Shown piece after piece: positions 1 through 6,067 of a DNA stretch of 6,849 nucleotides. Each line of letters opens with the position of its first letter. The stretch's first letter is position 1. This stretch comes from Candidatus Latescibacterota bacterium (lineage in GTDB: Bacteria; Latescibacterota; MVCY01). A model generated the notes under the pieces. It was not told where the DNA came from and did not search any database. It saw nothing but the letters and a program-made list of their open reading frames with translations. A program made the position numbers and the translations under genes. The stretch lies in contig DAOVPH010000085.1 in assembly GCA_030629295.1 (NCBI GenBank), positions 1-6,849 on the forward strand, given 5' to 3'.

Positions 1-1005
1 GAGCTCAGAGAAGGGGCAGACTTCAGCAAAACAGCCCAAGAGCGCTCTGACGACAGCGGCACTGCCTCCAAGGGCGGCGATCTGGGATGGTTTGGACAAG
101 GACAGATGGTAAAACCCTTCGAAAAGGCAGCCTTCGCCTTGAAAACCGGACAGATATCCGACCCGGTGAGAACGCCCTACGGATGGCATATTATTAAGCT
201 GGTCACCAGGAAAAAAGAGGCCGGAGAGGAGAAGATCAGGGCAAGCCACATCCTGTTCAAGATCGAACCCAGTCAAGAAACTATCGAGTCGTTAAGAAAG
301 GAAACCGAGGCTTTCATTTCCGACGCCGATGAAGAAGGGTTCGAAACAGCCGCCAAGGCCAGAGGATTAGAGATCAAAGAGACAGGATTTTTCTCCAAGG
401 ACGGATATATCCCTGGCATCGGCAGGGCAAGATCCTTGAGTGACTTCGCTTTCAAAAGCCAGCCAGAGGCAATTTCTCCTTTCTACGAGAACAGGACAGG
501 ATTTTGGATCCTGCAGTTGCAAGAGAAAAAAAAGGCCGGGATTAGACCCCTTGAGGAAGTGACAGCCGATATCCGCAGAAACCTCGAGGAAGAACAGCGA
601 AGAGAGATGGCTAATGAAAAGTTAGAAAAAGCGGCCAGTGAACTAAAAAAAGGAGTCTCATTAGAAGACGTGGCCAAATCTGTTTCCTTGGAGGTCAAAA
701 CCGCAGGGTCTTTCTCTCGGTCTGAATACTTGCCAGACATCGGCACTAAGAATCAGTTTGTCAGTACCGTTTTCCGACTCCAACCGGGAGAAACAAGCGG
801 AATTGTCTCCACGGAAAGAGGCTATTATATTATAAAAGTTTTAGAAAAACAGTATATTGATGAGGAAGACTTCCAGGTGCAAAAGGATGCGATCCGTAAG
901 AAACTGCTTTCCCAAAGGCAATACGAAGCCTACAGCACTTGGTTGGCGAATTTAAAACAGAAAGCACAAATTGTAGATAACCGTCATTACTTCTACAGTG
1001 AGTAA
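1..1005 (+). CDS. Peptidyl-prolyl cis-trans isomerase, PpiD/SurA-like parvulin (5' end outside window)
   Basis: The reading frame is open from base 1, so the gene enters from the left; the first internal ATG (106) is not the start. The window begins inside a parvulin (PpiC/rotamase) domain: GGDLGWFGQGQMVKPFEKAA, then FALKTG and PYGWHIIKL, is the standard C-terminal half of that fold. A second region repeats the layout (ASHILFK, GFFSKDGYIPGIG, then RTGFWILQLQEKK). A charged helical stretch follows, then a third partial copy (GSFSRSEYLPDIG, ERGYYIIKVLEK). The C-terminal WLANLKQKAQIVDNRHYFYSE resembles the tail of PpiD-type chaperones. By family knowledge such proteins act in the periplasm, folding outer-membrane proteins. 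The LptE-like gene begins 3 bases after the stop, so the two are probably co-transcribed. PpiD versus SurA cannot be settled without the N-terminus. Confidence 0.9.
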   Translation, partial: ELREGADFSKTAQERSDDSGTASKGGDLGWFGQGQMVKPFEKAAFALKTGQISDPVRTPYGWHIIKLVTRKKEAGEEKIRASHILFKIEPSQETIESLRKETEAFISDADEEGFETAAKARGLEIKETGFFSKDGYIPGIGRARSLSDFAFKSQPEAISPFYENRTGFWILQLQEKKKAGIRPLEEVTADIRRNLEEEQRREMANEKLEKAASELKKGVSLEDVAKSVSLEVKTAGSFSRSEYLPDIGTKNQFVSTVFRLQPGETSGIVSTERGYYIIKVLEKQYIDEEDFQVQKDAIRKKLLSQRQYEAYSTWLANLKQKAQIVDNRHYFYSE

Positions 1006-1008
1006 CCA

Positions 1009-1524
1009 TTGAAGATTAAATATATTCTCCTACTCATCCCCTTGAGTTTGGTCACAGTCCTTTTAGGCTGTTGGTATTATTCCACTTCGGGTTCAACGCT
1101 GCCACCTCACATCAAAACTGTGGCTGTGCCCTTAGCAGAAAATGAGACTCTGGAATACGGTATTGAAACCCATTTGACCGATGCCGTTATCGCTGCCTTT
1201 GTTTCGGACAACACTCTGCGGGTAGTGGAGAAAAAAGCAGCAGACTCGTTGATCAAGCTGAAGGTCGTCGACGTGAAGGATGAACCGCTCACTTACAGTG
1301 CAGAGAAAACTGGCGAGAAAGCCCAGGAGTACAGGCTTTCCATCCAGGTGCAGATTTGCCATTTAGACTTGCGGAAAGACACGAAGCTGTGGGAGGAGAA
1401 ATTGCTGGAAGGTTGGGGTGCTTATCAGGCACCGGGTGAGCCGGAACAGAGGGCTGAAGGTATAGACGCAGCAGCCAAGATGTTGGCCTCAGAGATACTC
1501 CAGCGAACCGTTGCCGGTTGGTAG
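1009..1524 (+). CDS. lptE: LptE-like outer-membrane lipoprotein (LPS assembly)
   Basis: This 171-residue protein has a short lysine-containing N-terminus, a hydrophobic stretch and a lipobox ending LLGC, so Cys21 is the predicted lipidated residue. The mature part starts with a YYSTSG-type stretch, then KTVAVPLAENETLEYGIE, a helix, and strands such as LRVVEKKAADSLIKLKVVDV. This is the layout of LptE (LPS-assembly lipoprotein), the partner that plugs the LptD barrel. The length fits the family. The start is TTG at 1009; no ATG precedes the signal peptide and no clear Shine-Dalgarno is visible, which suits translational coupling to the isomerase that stops 3 bases upstream. The symbol is a family-level assignment; LptE is poorly conserved and a different envelope lipoprotein of the same fold is possible. 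Confidence 0.72.
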   Translation: MKIKYILLLIPLSLVTVLLGCWYYSTSGSTLPPHIKTVAVPLAENETLEYGIETHLTDAVIAAFVSDNTLRVVEKKAADSLIKLKVVDVKDEPLTYSAEKTGEKAQEYRLSIQVQICHLDLRKDTKLWEEKLLEGWGAYQAPGEPEQRAEGIDAAAKMLASEILQRTVAGW

Positions 1525-1536
1525 GTGGCAATCTGA

Positions 1537-1612
1537 GCCAACGTAGCTCAGCAGGTAGAGCAGCTCACTCGTAATGAGCAGGTCGTCGGTTCGAATCCGA
1601 CCGTTGGCTCCA
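1537..1612 (+). tRNA. tRNA-Thr (anticodon CGT)
   Basis: The cloverleaf can be drawn by eye. The 7-bp acceptor is GCCAACG/CGTTGGC. The D stem is GCTC/GAGC. The anticodon stem is GCTCA/TGAGC with loop CTCGTAA, giving anticodon CGT, which reads the Thr codon ACG. The T stem is GTCGG/CCGAC with loop TTCGAAT. The discriminator is T and the CCA end is encoded. It starts 12 bases after the lptE-like stop. Its 3' half is the left copy of the 52-bp repeat, so this gene is the apparent integration target of the island to its right and has been kept intact. Confidence 0.97.
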
Positions 1613-1615
1613 AGT
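1564..1615 (+). repeat. Left att-like direct repeat (52 bp), inside the tRNA-Thr gene
   Basis: This is identical over 52 bp to 6546-6597. It runs from the anticodon stem (CTCACTCGTAATGAG) through the T arm, acceptor and CCA to three bases beyond. The flanking bases then differ: G versus C before it, T versus C after it. It is the expected core of attL/attR for recombinases that use the tRNA 3' half. Confidence 0.93.
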
Positions 1616-1637
1616 TAATTCTTTTGTTTAAGGACAT

Positions 1638-2286
1638 TTAGCCAAGTGTGATTGAGTGTCTTTTTTCTGCCCTTTTTGGCTTGGTGTCCAAATAGTCACT
1701 AAAATCGAAATTCTCAGGTGTTCCAAAATCCAATTTGTCCACGGCACCCTTCAGGTGCCAGGTGAGAATAACGCATGGTCATCTGGACAGTCTTGTGGCC
1801 CATAAGGGCTTGAACCGTCCTTAAGTCCACCCCTGCCATGACAAGATGTGAGGCAAAAGTATGCCTTAGATCGTGAAATCTGGCATGTCCCAGGCCTGCC
1901 TTCTTAACTGCCGTGTGGTAACTCCTCTTCAAGTCGTCGTACGACCTCCCGCTCTTGTTCTCAAACACATACAGTGATGTGCTGTTCTGTGGCAACTCCC
2001 TCAGTGTTCTCCAGAGCAAATCGTTCATGGGGATAGTCCTGTTTTCATAGTTCTTTGTGTGGAACTCTTTCCGGTTTCTCACGGTGATTATCCCTTTCCA
2101 GAAATCGACATCCTCCCACATCAGATTGAACAACTCTCCCTTGCGCATTCCTGTGTTTAATGCGGTCAGGACAATAGGATAAAGGTGAGGCGGACACTGG
2201 GCCAAAAGCGCCCTGCACTCCTCCTTGGTGAGATATCGAGGTTCCTTGGTCACAACCTTTAACAGCTTCACGCCAACGGCGGGATT
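1638..2286 (-). pseudogene. int: Tyrosine recombinase (phage-type integrase), 5'-truncated and frameshifted
   Basis: The catalytic domain is well preserved. Counting from the GTG at 2271: Arg43 in NTGMRKGE, Lys73 in HTKN, His133 and Arg136 in HDLRH, His159 in LMGHK and nucleophile Tyr168 in MRYSHL. Homology begins abruptly at NPAVGVKLLK (from 2286). The usual N-terminal arm-binding and SAM-like core-binding domains, about 150-200 residues, are missing and replaced by hicA sequence. At the other end the continuous frame stops at 1714 with an unlikely tail (GCRGQIGFWNT). Removing one G from the run at 1747-1749 gives APEGAVDKLDFGTPENFDFS and runs to a stop at 1638. All catalytic residues lie before the frameshift, but loss of the DNA-binding domains should abolish site-specific integration. 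The gene points at the tRNA-Thr att site. The frameshift could be a sequencing error; the truncation cannot be explained that way. Confidence 0.87.
1682..1694 (+). repeat. 13-bp direct repeat near left end of island
   Basis: The sequence TGGTGTCCAAATA is exact here and at 6399-6411; similarity continues weakly afterwards (GTCACTAA versus TTGACTAA). Both copies lie inside the island, about 70 and 135 bp from the att-like repeats. They could be arm-type integrase binding sites or a duplicated end. This copy also lies inside the frameshift-corrected 3' end of the integrase gene. Confidence 0.45.
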
Positions 2287-2447
2287 CTGTCCATTGTGTA
2301 CGCATTGATAGGGTTGGCCCGAGGAATGACAATGATCCGTTCGCCATCGGTCATAGAAATGTGCTTTTCCTCACGCACTACCCAAAATCCTGCTTTTTCA
2401 AACACTCTGACGCCAGAACGGTGAGATATACCTGCAAGTTTTGGCAT
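2268..2447 (-). pseudogene. hicA: HicA-type mRNA interferase toxin, 3'-truncated
   Basis: A 59-codon frame starts at ATG 2447, two bases after the hicB stop. It begins MPKLAGISHRSGV, then VFEKAGFWVVREEKHISMT, DGERIIVIPRANPINAYTM, and stops at 2268. This matches the small HicA fold (double-stranded-RNA-binding-like): GF-VVR followed by the conserved catalytic-type His (His29, in EEKHI) and the IP--NPI--YT motif. Intact relatives continue after NAYTM with a helix of about 15 residues; here that is replaced by DRIPPLA and a stop, because the DNA switches to integrase sequence in another frame near 2284-2296. HicA toxins cleave mRNA and are held by HicB. The loss of the last helix probably inactivates it, though most of the core remains. 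Its stop overlaps the GTG of the integrase frame. Confidence 0.82.
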
Positions 2448-2449
2448 GG

Positions 2450-2647
2450 CTATGCTGGCACCTCAATGAGACGAGTGACTTTGTCCTTGGTAAGTTCCTC
2501 GGCTGTTGCCAGATATGTCTTAATGGCGTCCCTTATGTTTTCCAGCGCCTCGTCCTCAGTGGTACCCTGAGACCAGCATCCTGGCAGCCCAGGACACCAG
2601 ACCGCATAACCCTCCTCAGTCTTCTCAAGTTTAACTCTGTACTCCAT
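2450..2647 (-). CDS. hicB: HicB-type antitoxin (short, COG1598-like)
   Basis: This 65-residue protein begins MEYRVKLEKTEEGYAVWCPG, then LPGCWSQGTTEDEALENIRDAI. This is the HicB N-terminal fold: strands, the PGLPGCWSQG turn, and the EALENI helix. It has no C-terminal helix-turn-helix or ribbon-helix-helix, as in the short HicB subfamily, so DNA-binding autoregulation is not evident. A purine-rich GGGGGG lies a few bases before ATG 2647. The hicA remnant follows after two bases, giving the antitoxin-first order. With the toxin truncated, hicB may be a relic or may still neutralise HicA toxins encoded elsewhere. Confidence 0.87.
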   Translation of the reverse strand: MEYRVKLEKTEEGYAVWCPGLPGCWSQGTTEDEALENIRDAIKTYLATAEELTKDKVTRLIEVPA

Positions 2648-2679
2648 TGTTTCCCCCCTTCAAATTTCTTTGAGTTTCC

Positions 2680-2829
2680 TCAGAGCTTTGATGTGGGTCT
2701 GTTGCTGATCAGGCGGTCAGCATAGATATTCCTCTTCAGCTCCTCAGCGTCTATCAAACCCCTCCAGCCGCCAGCGGTAGACCTCAAAACCTCACCAAGC
2801 TTGATTGTGCAAAATGGAAAGTGTCTCAC
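2680..2829 (-). pseudogene. Antitoxin-like C-terminal fragment
   Basis: The frame runs from about 2802 to a stop at 2680 and reads KLGEVLRSTAGGWRGLIDAE, then ELKRNIYADRLISNRPTSKL. The pattern (a short segment, GGW-G-ID, an EELKR-IY helix, and an R-rich end) resembles the C-terminal toxin-binding tail of small VapB/CopG/AbrB-type antitoxins; I cannot name the family with certainty. A GTG at 2829, overlapping the protease stop, would give 49 residues, but its first eight (VRHFPFCT) look non-homologous and the N-terminal DNA-binding half is missing. It is therefore called a remnant. It lies 32 bases upstream of hicB, so two toxin-antitoxin remnants are stacked here. Confidence 0.5.
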
Positions 2830-4001
2830 TCCAAATTCTCCAAGACTTCGCTTGGTTCACACCATTTCAGAGTTCTGATATCACGTCCCTCGAGGATTTC
2901 TATGACGTGCTGTTTCTCTCCACAAGGCTGAGGGACTTGCTTTGCTGCTCCAGACAGAAGCTCATTTGCCTTATCCACCCTGATGCCAAAATCGAGATCC
3001 GTGTACGGGTACTTACAATTATTCACCGCAATCACCTTGCCCGAAGTGTCATAAACGGGGCTTCCACTTGTTCCACCAGTCATATCGAAGTTATACTGAA
3101 CAATGTAGGTACTTCGACTACTCACTGTTGCTAGCGGAGAGGGAGGTCTCAAGGCGCTGATAGTTCCGTCCTTAAAAGTAGCAATGAGTGGAGGTATCTC
3201 GTCCCGATTGCTGACCGGAGATATCCCGGCCCAACCTCCGTTCTGGAGTTCGCCCGGGAACCCCAGGGTGGCGATCCTCTGTCCCTCTTTAAGCCTGTAG
3301 ACATCGCTATCTGATGCCAAAGCTGCCTTGTAGTAGATTCGGCCCTCAGAGATTTTCAGATATCCTACATCTGGACTCTCAAGGTTGTCAGGATCCCAGC
3401 CGCTATGAGTTCTATACCCCCCGATAAAATAATAGGTGTACTTGTAATACAGCCGGGTAGTCTTGTTGCGGACAACCAGCCAATCTGAGTAAAGGTTAGT
3501 CCCAAATTTCTCGTTGAATGCTTCGAGTTCTTCATCACACTCTATCAGCGCATCAACAATATGAGCAGCGGTAAGCAATCTTGTATCGTCCACGGCAAAC
3601 GCTGTGCCAAGGAAGCCAACCTTATACTCGCCGTTTGGGAGCGGCAATCCCCAGAACACTGCGTATACCGAGCGGTTCAATTTTGCATTCACCGTGCCCC
3701 AGTCGACAGATATCCCTTCAAGTTCGGCAATCCTCGCCTCCAATTGCGCTATGTCAGTTGCTGTCATTTGAGGTTTCTGGAGTATTTCCCTGATGTCCGC
3801 TATTTCCTCAGCATTCTGGGGGGTAACTTCCATGGAGTTTAAGCGCTGCAATAATTCCTGGCGGTGTTCTTCTACGGAAGTTTCCAGCGTATCTACTCGT
3901 TGCTCTAATTCTTTTACCCGCCCTGAGAGCGGATTTTCGGAGCAACCTGGCAGCAAAAGCATAATTAAAGCCACTACTCCCAAAACATATTTCATTGACA
4001 T
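2826..4001 (-). CDS. Predicted lipoprotein with coiled coil and trypsin/HtrA-like serine protease domain
   Basis: The 391-residue protein has a lipobox LLLPGC, so Cys20 is the predicted lipidated residue. Residues about 27-55 and 80-96 form a heptad-rich coiled coil (VKELEQRVDTLETSVEEHRQ and QLEARIAELEG). From about 105 a chymotrypsin-fold protease follows: His147 in LLTAAHIVD, Asp211 in SPDVGYLKI and nucleophile Ser312 in GTSGSPVYD, equivalent to GNSGGP in HtrA/DegP. There is no PDZ domain; the tail (about 350-391) is short and polar. It is likely anchored to a membrane and active in the periplasm or at the surface, with the coiled coil as spacer or trimeriser. The substrate is unknown. ATG 4001 is chosen because AAAGGAGGT ends 5 bases before it; ATG 3995 is the alternative. 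The triad is complete and the gene is unbroken, unlike its neighbours, suggesting it is maintained. Confidence 0.86.
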   Translation of the reverse strand: MSMKYVLGVVALIMLLLPGCSENPLSGRVKELEQRVDTLETSVEEHRQELLQRLNSMEVTPQNAEEIADIREILQKPQMTATDIAQLEARIAELEGISVDWGTVNAKLNRSVYAVFWGLPLPNGEYKVGFLGTAFAVDDTRLLTAAHIVDALIECDEELEAFNEKFGTNLYSDWLVVRNKTTRLYYKYTYYFIGGYRTHSGWDPDNLESPDVGYLKISEGRIYYKAALASDSDVYRLKEGQRIATLGFPGELQNGGWAGISPVSNRDEIPPLIATFKDGTISALRPPSPLATVSSRSTYIVQYNFDMTGGTSGSPVYDTSGKVIAVNNCKYPYTDLDFGIRVDKANELLSGAAKQVPQPCGEKQHVIEILEGRDIRTLKWCEPSEVLENLE

Positions 4002-4006
4002 TCGTT

Positions 4007-4015
4007 ACCTCCTTT
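4007..4015 (-). promoter_or_regulatory. Strong Shine-Dalgarno for the protease lipoprotein
   Basis: On the minus strand AAAGGAGGT is nearly a perfect anti-16S match. It lies 5 bases before ATG 4001 and 11 before ATG 3995, which favours the upstream start. Confidence 0.75.
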
Positions 4016-4024
4016 CTCTTATAT

Positions 4025-4046
4025 GCTCTCCAATACTACGGAGAGC
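4025..4046. promoter_or_regulatory. Hairpin in the protease 5' region
   Basis: GCTCTCC and GGAGAGC form a perfect 7-bp stem with an 8-base loop. It lies 9 bases upstream of the Shine-Dalgarno on the minus strand. No T-run follows on either strand, so it is not a standard intrinsic terminator; it could stabilise or modulate the protease mRNA. Confidence 0.4.
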
Positions 4047-4124
4047 GCGGACTGGGTTTGGGATGCAGGCCATTTCTCTCCCTTTTGCCAGAGCAAGAAC
4101 GGCAACTACTTGGCCAACACAATG

Positions 4125-4166
4125 TTAGGAAACCAGAAATGCAAAATTTTACTAGAAAAAAATCTG
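4125..4166 (+). repeat. Dispersed repeat, copy 1 (42 bp)
   Basis: It matches 6026-6067 at 35 of 42 positions without gaps, sharing AAACCAGAA and CTAGAAAAAAAT. Both copies are AT-rich and partly self-complementary (AATTTT near AAAAAAT). In one plus-strand frame both read NQK-K-LLEKNL and several differences fall in third codon positions, but no surrounding gene is convincing. It lies in the otherwise gene-free stretch between the protease and the broken helical gene. Confidence 0.55.
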
Positions 4167-4196
4167 CGACCGTGCCCCTCTTGGCGAGCGTTTCCA

Positions 4197-4594
4197 TTAG
4201 AAGCATTGCTTGCAAATGTGCCAAGCATCCTCTGTTCTGAGCAGTTCGTTGTCCCCCGGGTCCTTCTCGGCAGCCATAGTGTCCCGGATGGCCTTTTTCA
4301 AGACCTTCCGGGCAGCGGCAAATCCTGGTCTTTGAGGCACTTCTGTATATCTTGAAGCTCACCTAAGATGATCCCCTGCCATTGGAACAGATAAAGCTCC
4401 TCTGCTTCAGGCAGAGTTTTTGTCTGCATCAGAGCTTTAACGATCTCTTCGATATTTAAAGCCTTCTCTGTGCATTCCTCAGGCTTTGCTGTTTCAAGCA
4501 AGTTCAGTGCATCCGTCAGAGCCCGCCTTGTCTCTCCCATCTTTCCTCTAATGTATTCTTTTGTTTTCTCTGAGAGAGCATCGAATCCCAACAC
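4197..4594 (-). pseudogene. Small helical protein of unknown function, one-base frameshift
   Basis: I do not recognise the family. The first frame runs from GTG 4594 (GAGGA 7 bases upstream) and is strongly helical: LGFDALSEKTKEYIRGKMGE, then ETRRALTDALNLLE and ELYLFQWQGIILGELQDIQK. It ends badly (LPLPGRS) at 4298. Adding one base at the A-run 4320-4322 joins it to FAAARKVLKKAIRDTMAAEK, then RTEDAWHICKQCF with a stop at 4197, giving about 132 residues. Both halves have the same helical, charged character, which supports a single original gene. No signal peptide or membrane segment is seen, so it is probably cytoplasmic. It lies 83 bases after the collagen-like lipoprotein on the same strand. 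The broken run could be a sequencing error. Confidence 0.55.
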
Positions 4595-4677
4595 TTCACA
4601 TTCCTCGTTTGAGATAGCTCTATCTCATTTTCCACGACTGCACCGACAATGAATTCACTACTTGCTTCTACTTCTTC

Positions 4678-5571
4678 CTAAGGGGTTAAGGTAACTCTTC
4701 TCGAATATAAGTCGATAAAAGTCTTTTGAAAGCGGACCTCAGGCTCTGCCCTCTTCCCCGCCACATACTCGGAGCCGCTTACTTCAAGATCCAGATGTCC
4801 TCCGAATGTCAATCCATAGAAGAACCCTATACCGTCTCCTGTAACATTTCCCTCTGCACCTTCCCACAAAGGCCCGGCTATAGCGGATATATCAAATTCT
4901 CCCCGGCTGGTAAGTTGTGTTCTTTCAATTTTACCTGCATCTGGAAAGAGTTGGGACGGTAGAAAAGTGATGAAGGTGTCGGTTATCAGAGTATCTGCGG
5001 AGAAATAGAAGCTCTGGTGGGCTCCAGAGGTATCTGTATAATCATAATCAAGATCGAGGTAAACATGATAAGCGTCTGCCCCCTTGGATGAGGTCCAGCT
5101 AACCGTTAAGCTGGTTCCAACAGGAATGTCAACGACAGAAGAGGTATCATGGGAGGTGATCTCAAACTGATCTGGCAAGACGATATTCGCCCGGGCAGTT
5201 CCAGGGCTTCCGTTGACCTTTGTGTAAGTCACAACAAGGCTAGCTGAATCTCCAGCAGGAATGGAAAAATCATCAAGGCTGAACACAATTCCCTGGAGAA
5301 AATAACCAGCGCATCCTCCCCCAGTTAAGGGTGATGTAAAGGGAATTCTGATGCCGTTGATCTCTACACTTGGGACCTCAGGGGCATTGGAGATCAGTAC
5401 ATAAGCAGGGAGCTCTTCCAATTCTGGGGCTCCCACAGCACCCCAGAGATAAACAGGCAAGGAGTCACCTGAAGGGCCTACCGGACCCTGAGGTCCTTCG
5501 CAACCTATGAGCCCTACGTAAAGGGCTGCTATCACCGACACTAATATAAACACAACCATTGATCGCCTCAT
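4678..5571 (-). CDS. Predicted secreted lipoprotein with short collagen-like segment, function unknown
   Basis: The 297-residue protein has a positively charged N-terminus (MRRS), a hydrophobic segment and lipobox GLIGC, so Cys24 is the predicted lipidated residue. Immediately after it comes GPQGPVGPSG, three collagen-type G-P-X triplets. The rest is predicted mostly beta: PAYVLISNAPEVPSVEING near 55-75, and an Ig/fibronectin-like stretch around 135-175 (VPVG-like DIPVGTSLTVSWTSSKGADA then YHVYLDLDYD). The C-terminal third is Gly-, Asp- and Phe-rich. No catalytic motif is visible. AAGGAG lies 6 bases before ATG 5571. A surface or cell-envelope role is inferred from the sorting signal only. 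It is the first intact gene downstream of the promoter, leader RNA and terminator at 5781-5958, which may control it. Confidence 0.8.
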   Translation of the reverse strand: MRRSMVVFILVSVIAALYVGLIGCEGPQGPVGPSGDSLPVYLWGAVGAPELEELPAYVLISNAPEVPSVEINGIRIPFTSPLTGGGCAGYFLQGIVFSLDDFSIPAGDSASLVVTYTKVNGSPGTARANIVLPDQFEITSHDTSSVVDIPVGTSLTVSWTSSKGADAYHVYLDLDYDYTDTSGAHQSFYFSADTLITDTFITFLPSQLFPDAGKIERTQLTSRGEFDISAIAGPLWEGAEGNVTGDGIGFFYGLTFGGHLDLEVSGSEYVAGKRAEPEVRFQKTFIDLYSRRVTLTP

Positions 5572-5780
5572 TTTGGACTCCTTTTTCCTAAGCTCGTCCG
5601 AGGAAATTTTCTCTTGACTTTGGCCTTTTAAGCTGTCGCGGCATTGAACCAGCAGATCCTCTGCCTCGATAAGGAGCTCGATCCACAGAAACTTTTGCCA
5701 TCCCTTCCCAGCATAGCCGATATCCTGGCCGCTGGCATCCGCTGCTGCAACTGCCCTATTTCATCAACTTGAAGGCACAT
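5572..5780 (-). pseudogene. Decayed coding stretch between leader RNA and lipoprotein
   Basis: The frame shared with the lipoprotein is open from 5760 to its ATG and reads like protein: AVAAADASGQDIGYAGKGWQ, then KFLWIELLIEAEDLLVQC and EKISSDELRKKE. It has no ATG, GTG or TTG start. An ATG at 5780, directly after the terminator T-run, reads MCLQVDEIG; adding one base at the G-run near 5755-5757 would join the two. I do not recognise the product. An N-terminal extension of the lipoprotein is unlikely, because the signal peptide and AAGGAG support the start at 5571. The alternative is a chance open frame. Confidence 0.35.
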
Positions 5781-5828
5781 AAAAAGCCGGACTGCGTATT
5801 ACCTTTTATGGCTTTCAGCAATCCGGCT
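5781..5828 (-). terminator. Intrinsic terminator of the leader RNA
   Basis: On the minus strand AGCCGGATTGC pairs with GCAGTCCGGCT over 11 bp (one G-U), with a loop of about 22 bases, followed directly by TTTTTA. There is no complete minus-strand gene upstream for it to end, only the 100-base leader, which suggests attenuation rather than gene-end termination. Confidence 0.72.
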
Positions 5829-5928
5829 CAGGTAGTTTTCTCATTCTGAGGCCCCTTATGTCTGTCGGTTGAAGCTTTCACCCCTCCCCGGGTTCCCAGA
5901 TAAGGACATCGTCCTTCTACATTGCTAA
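5815..5928 (-). ncRNA. Structured leader RNA, riboswitch-like, class unassigned
   Basis: On the minus strand the ends pair as TTAGCAAT (5921-5928) with ATTGCTGA (5815-5822). Inside are an arm CCTTATCTG (5897-5905) with CAG-AC-ATAAGG (5854-5864), a hairpin GGTGAA-AGC-TTCAACC (5867-5882), and a hairpin GGCCTCAG (5846-5853) with CTGAGCC (5825-5831). The 3' strand of the closing helix and the last hairpin both overlap the 5' arm of the terminator, so they cannot form together with it. A good promoter lies just upstream. GGGAACCC followed by GGGGTGAA and later ACCGACAG recall parts of the ydaO (c-di-AMP) consensus, but the rest does not match well, so no ligand is claimed. The next intact gene is the lipoprotein, about 210 bases beyond the terminator. 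Confidence 0.5.
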
Positions 5929-5930
5929 AT

Positions 5931-5958
5931 AATATAGAGAATGTTCAAGAAAAGTCAA
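5931..5958 (-). promoter_or_regulatory. Sigma70-like promoter for the leader RNA
   Basis: On the minus strand TTGACT (5953-5958) and TATATT (5931-5936) are separated by 16 bases. Transcription would start near 5924-5926, at the 5' strand of the leader's closing helix. This coincidence supports both features. Confidence 0.65.
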
Positions 5959-6025
5959 GAAAGATTTGGGGGCCACTAAGGGAAAACGGCACTGTCTATT
6001 AGTGGAGGCACACGAAATCAAGGTA

Positions 6026-6067
6026 TTAAGAAACCAGAAGTCGAAATTTTTGCTAGAAAAAAATTTG
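6026..6067 (+). repeat. Dispersed repeat, copy 2 (42 bp)
   Basis: This is the diverged direct copy of 4125-4166 (35 of 42 identical). It contains a longer self-complementary core, AAATTTTT-GCTAGAA-AAAAATTT, which could fold into a hairpin. Confidence 0.55.

Noticed and set aside
2045..2347. 100-codon minus-strand ORF overlapping hicA and the integrase
   Set aside because: It is a third frame across the hicA-integrase junction; both real homologies lie in the other two frames.
4036..4362. 108-codon minus-strand ORF
   Set aside because: It is rich in Arg, Cys, Pro and Ser and overlaps the better frame of the broken helical gene, whose two halves explain the same DNA.
5570..5760. N-terminal extension of the lipoprotein
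   Set aside because: The extra frame has no start codon, and a signal peptide with AAGGAG 6 bases upstream fits the start at 5571.
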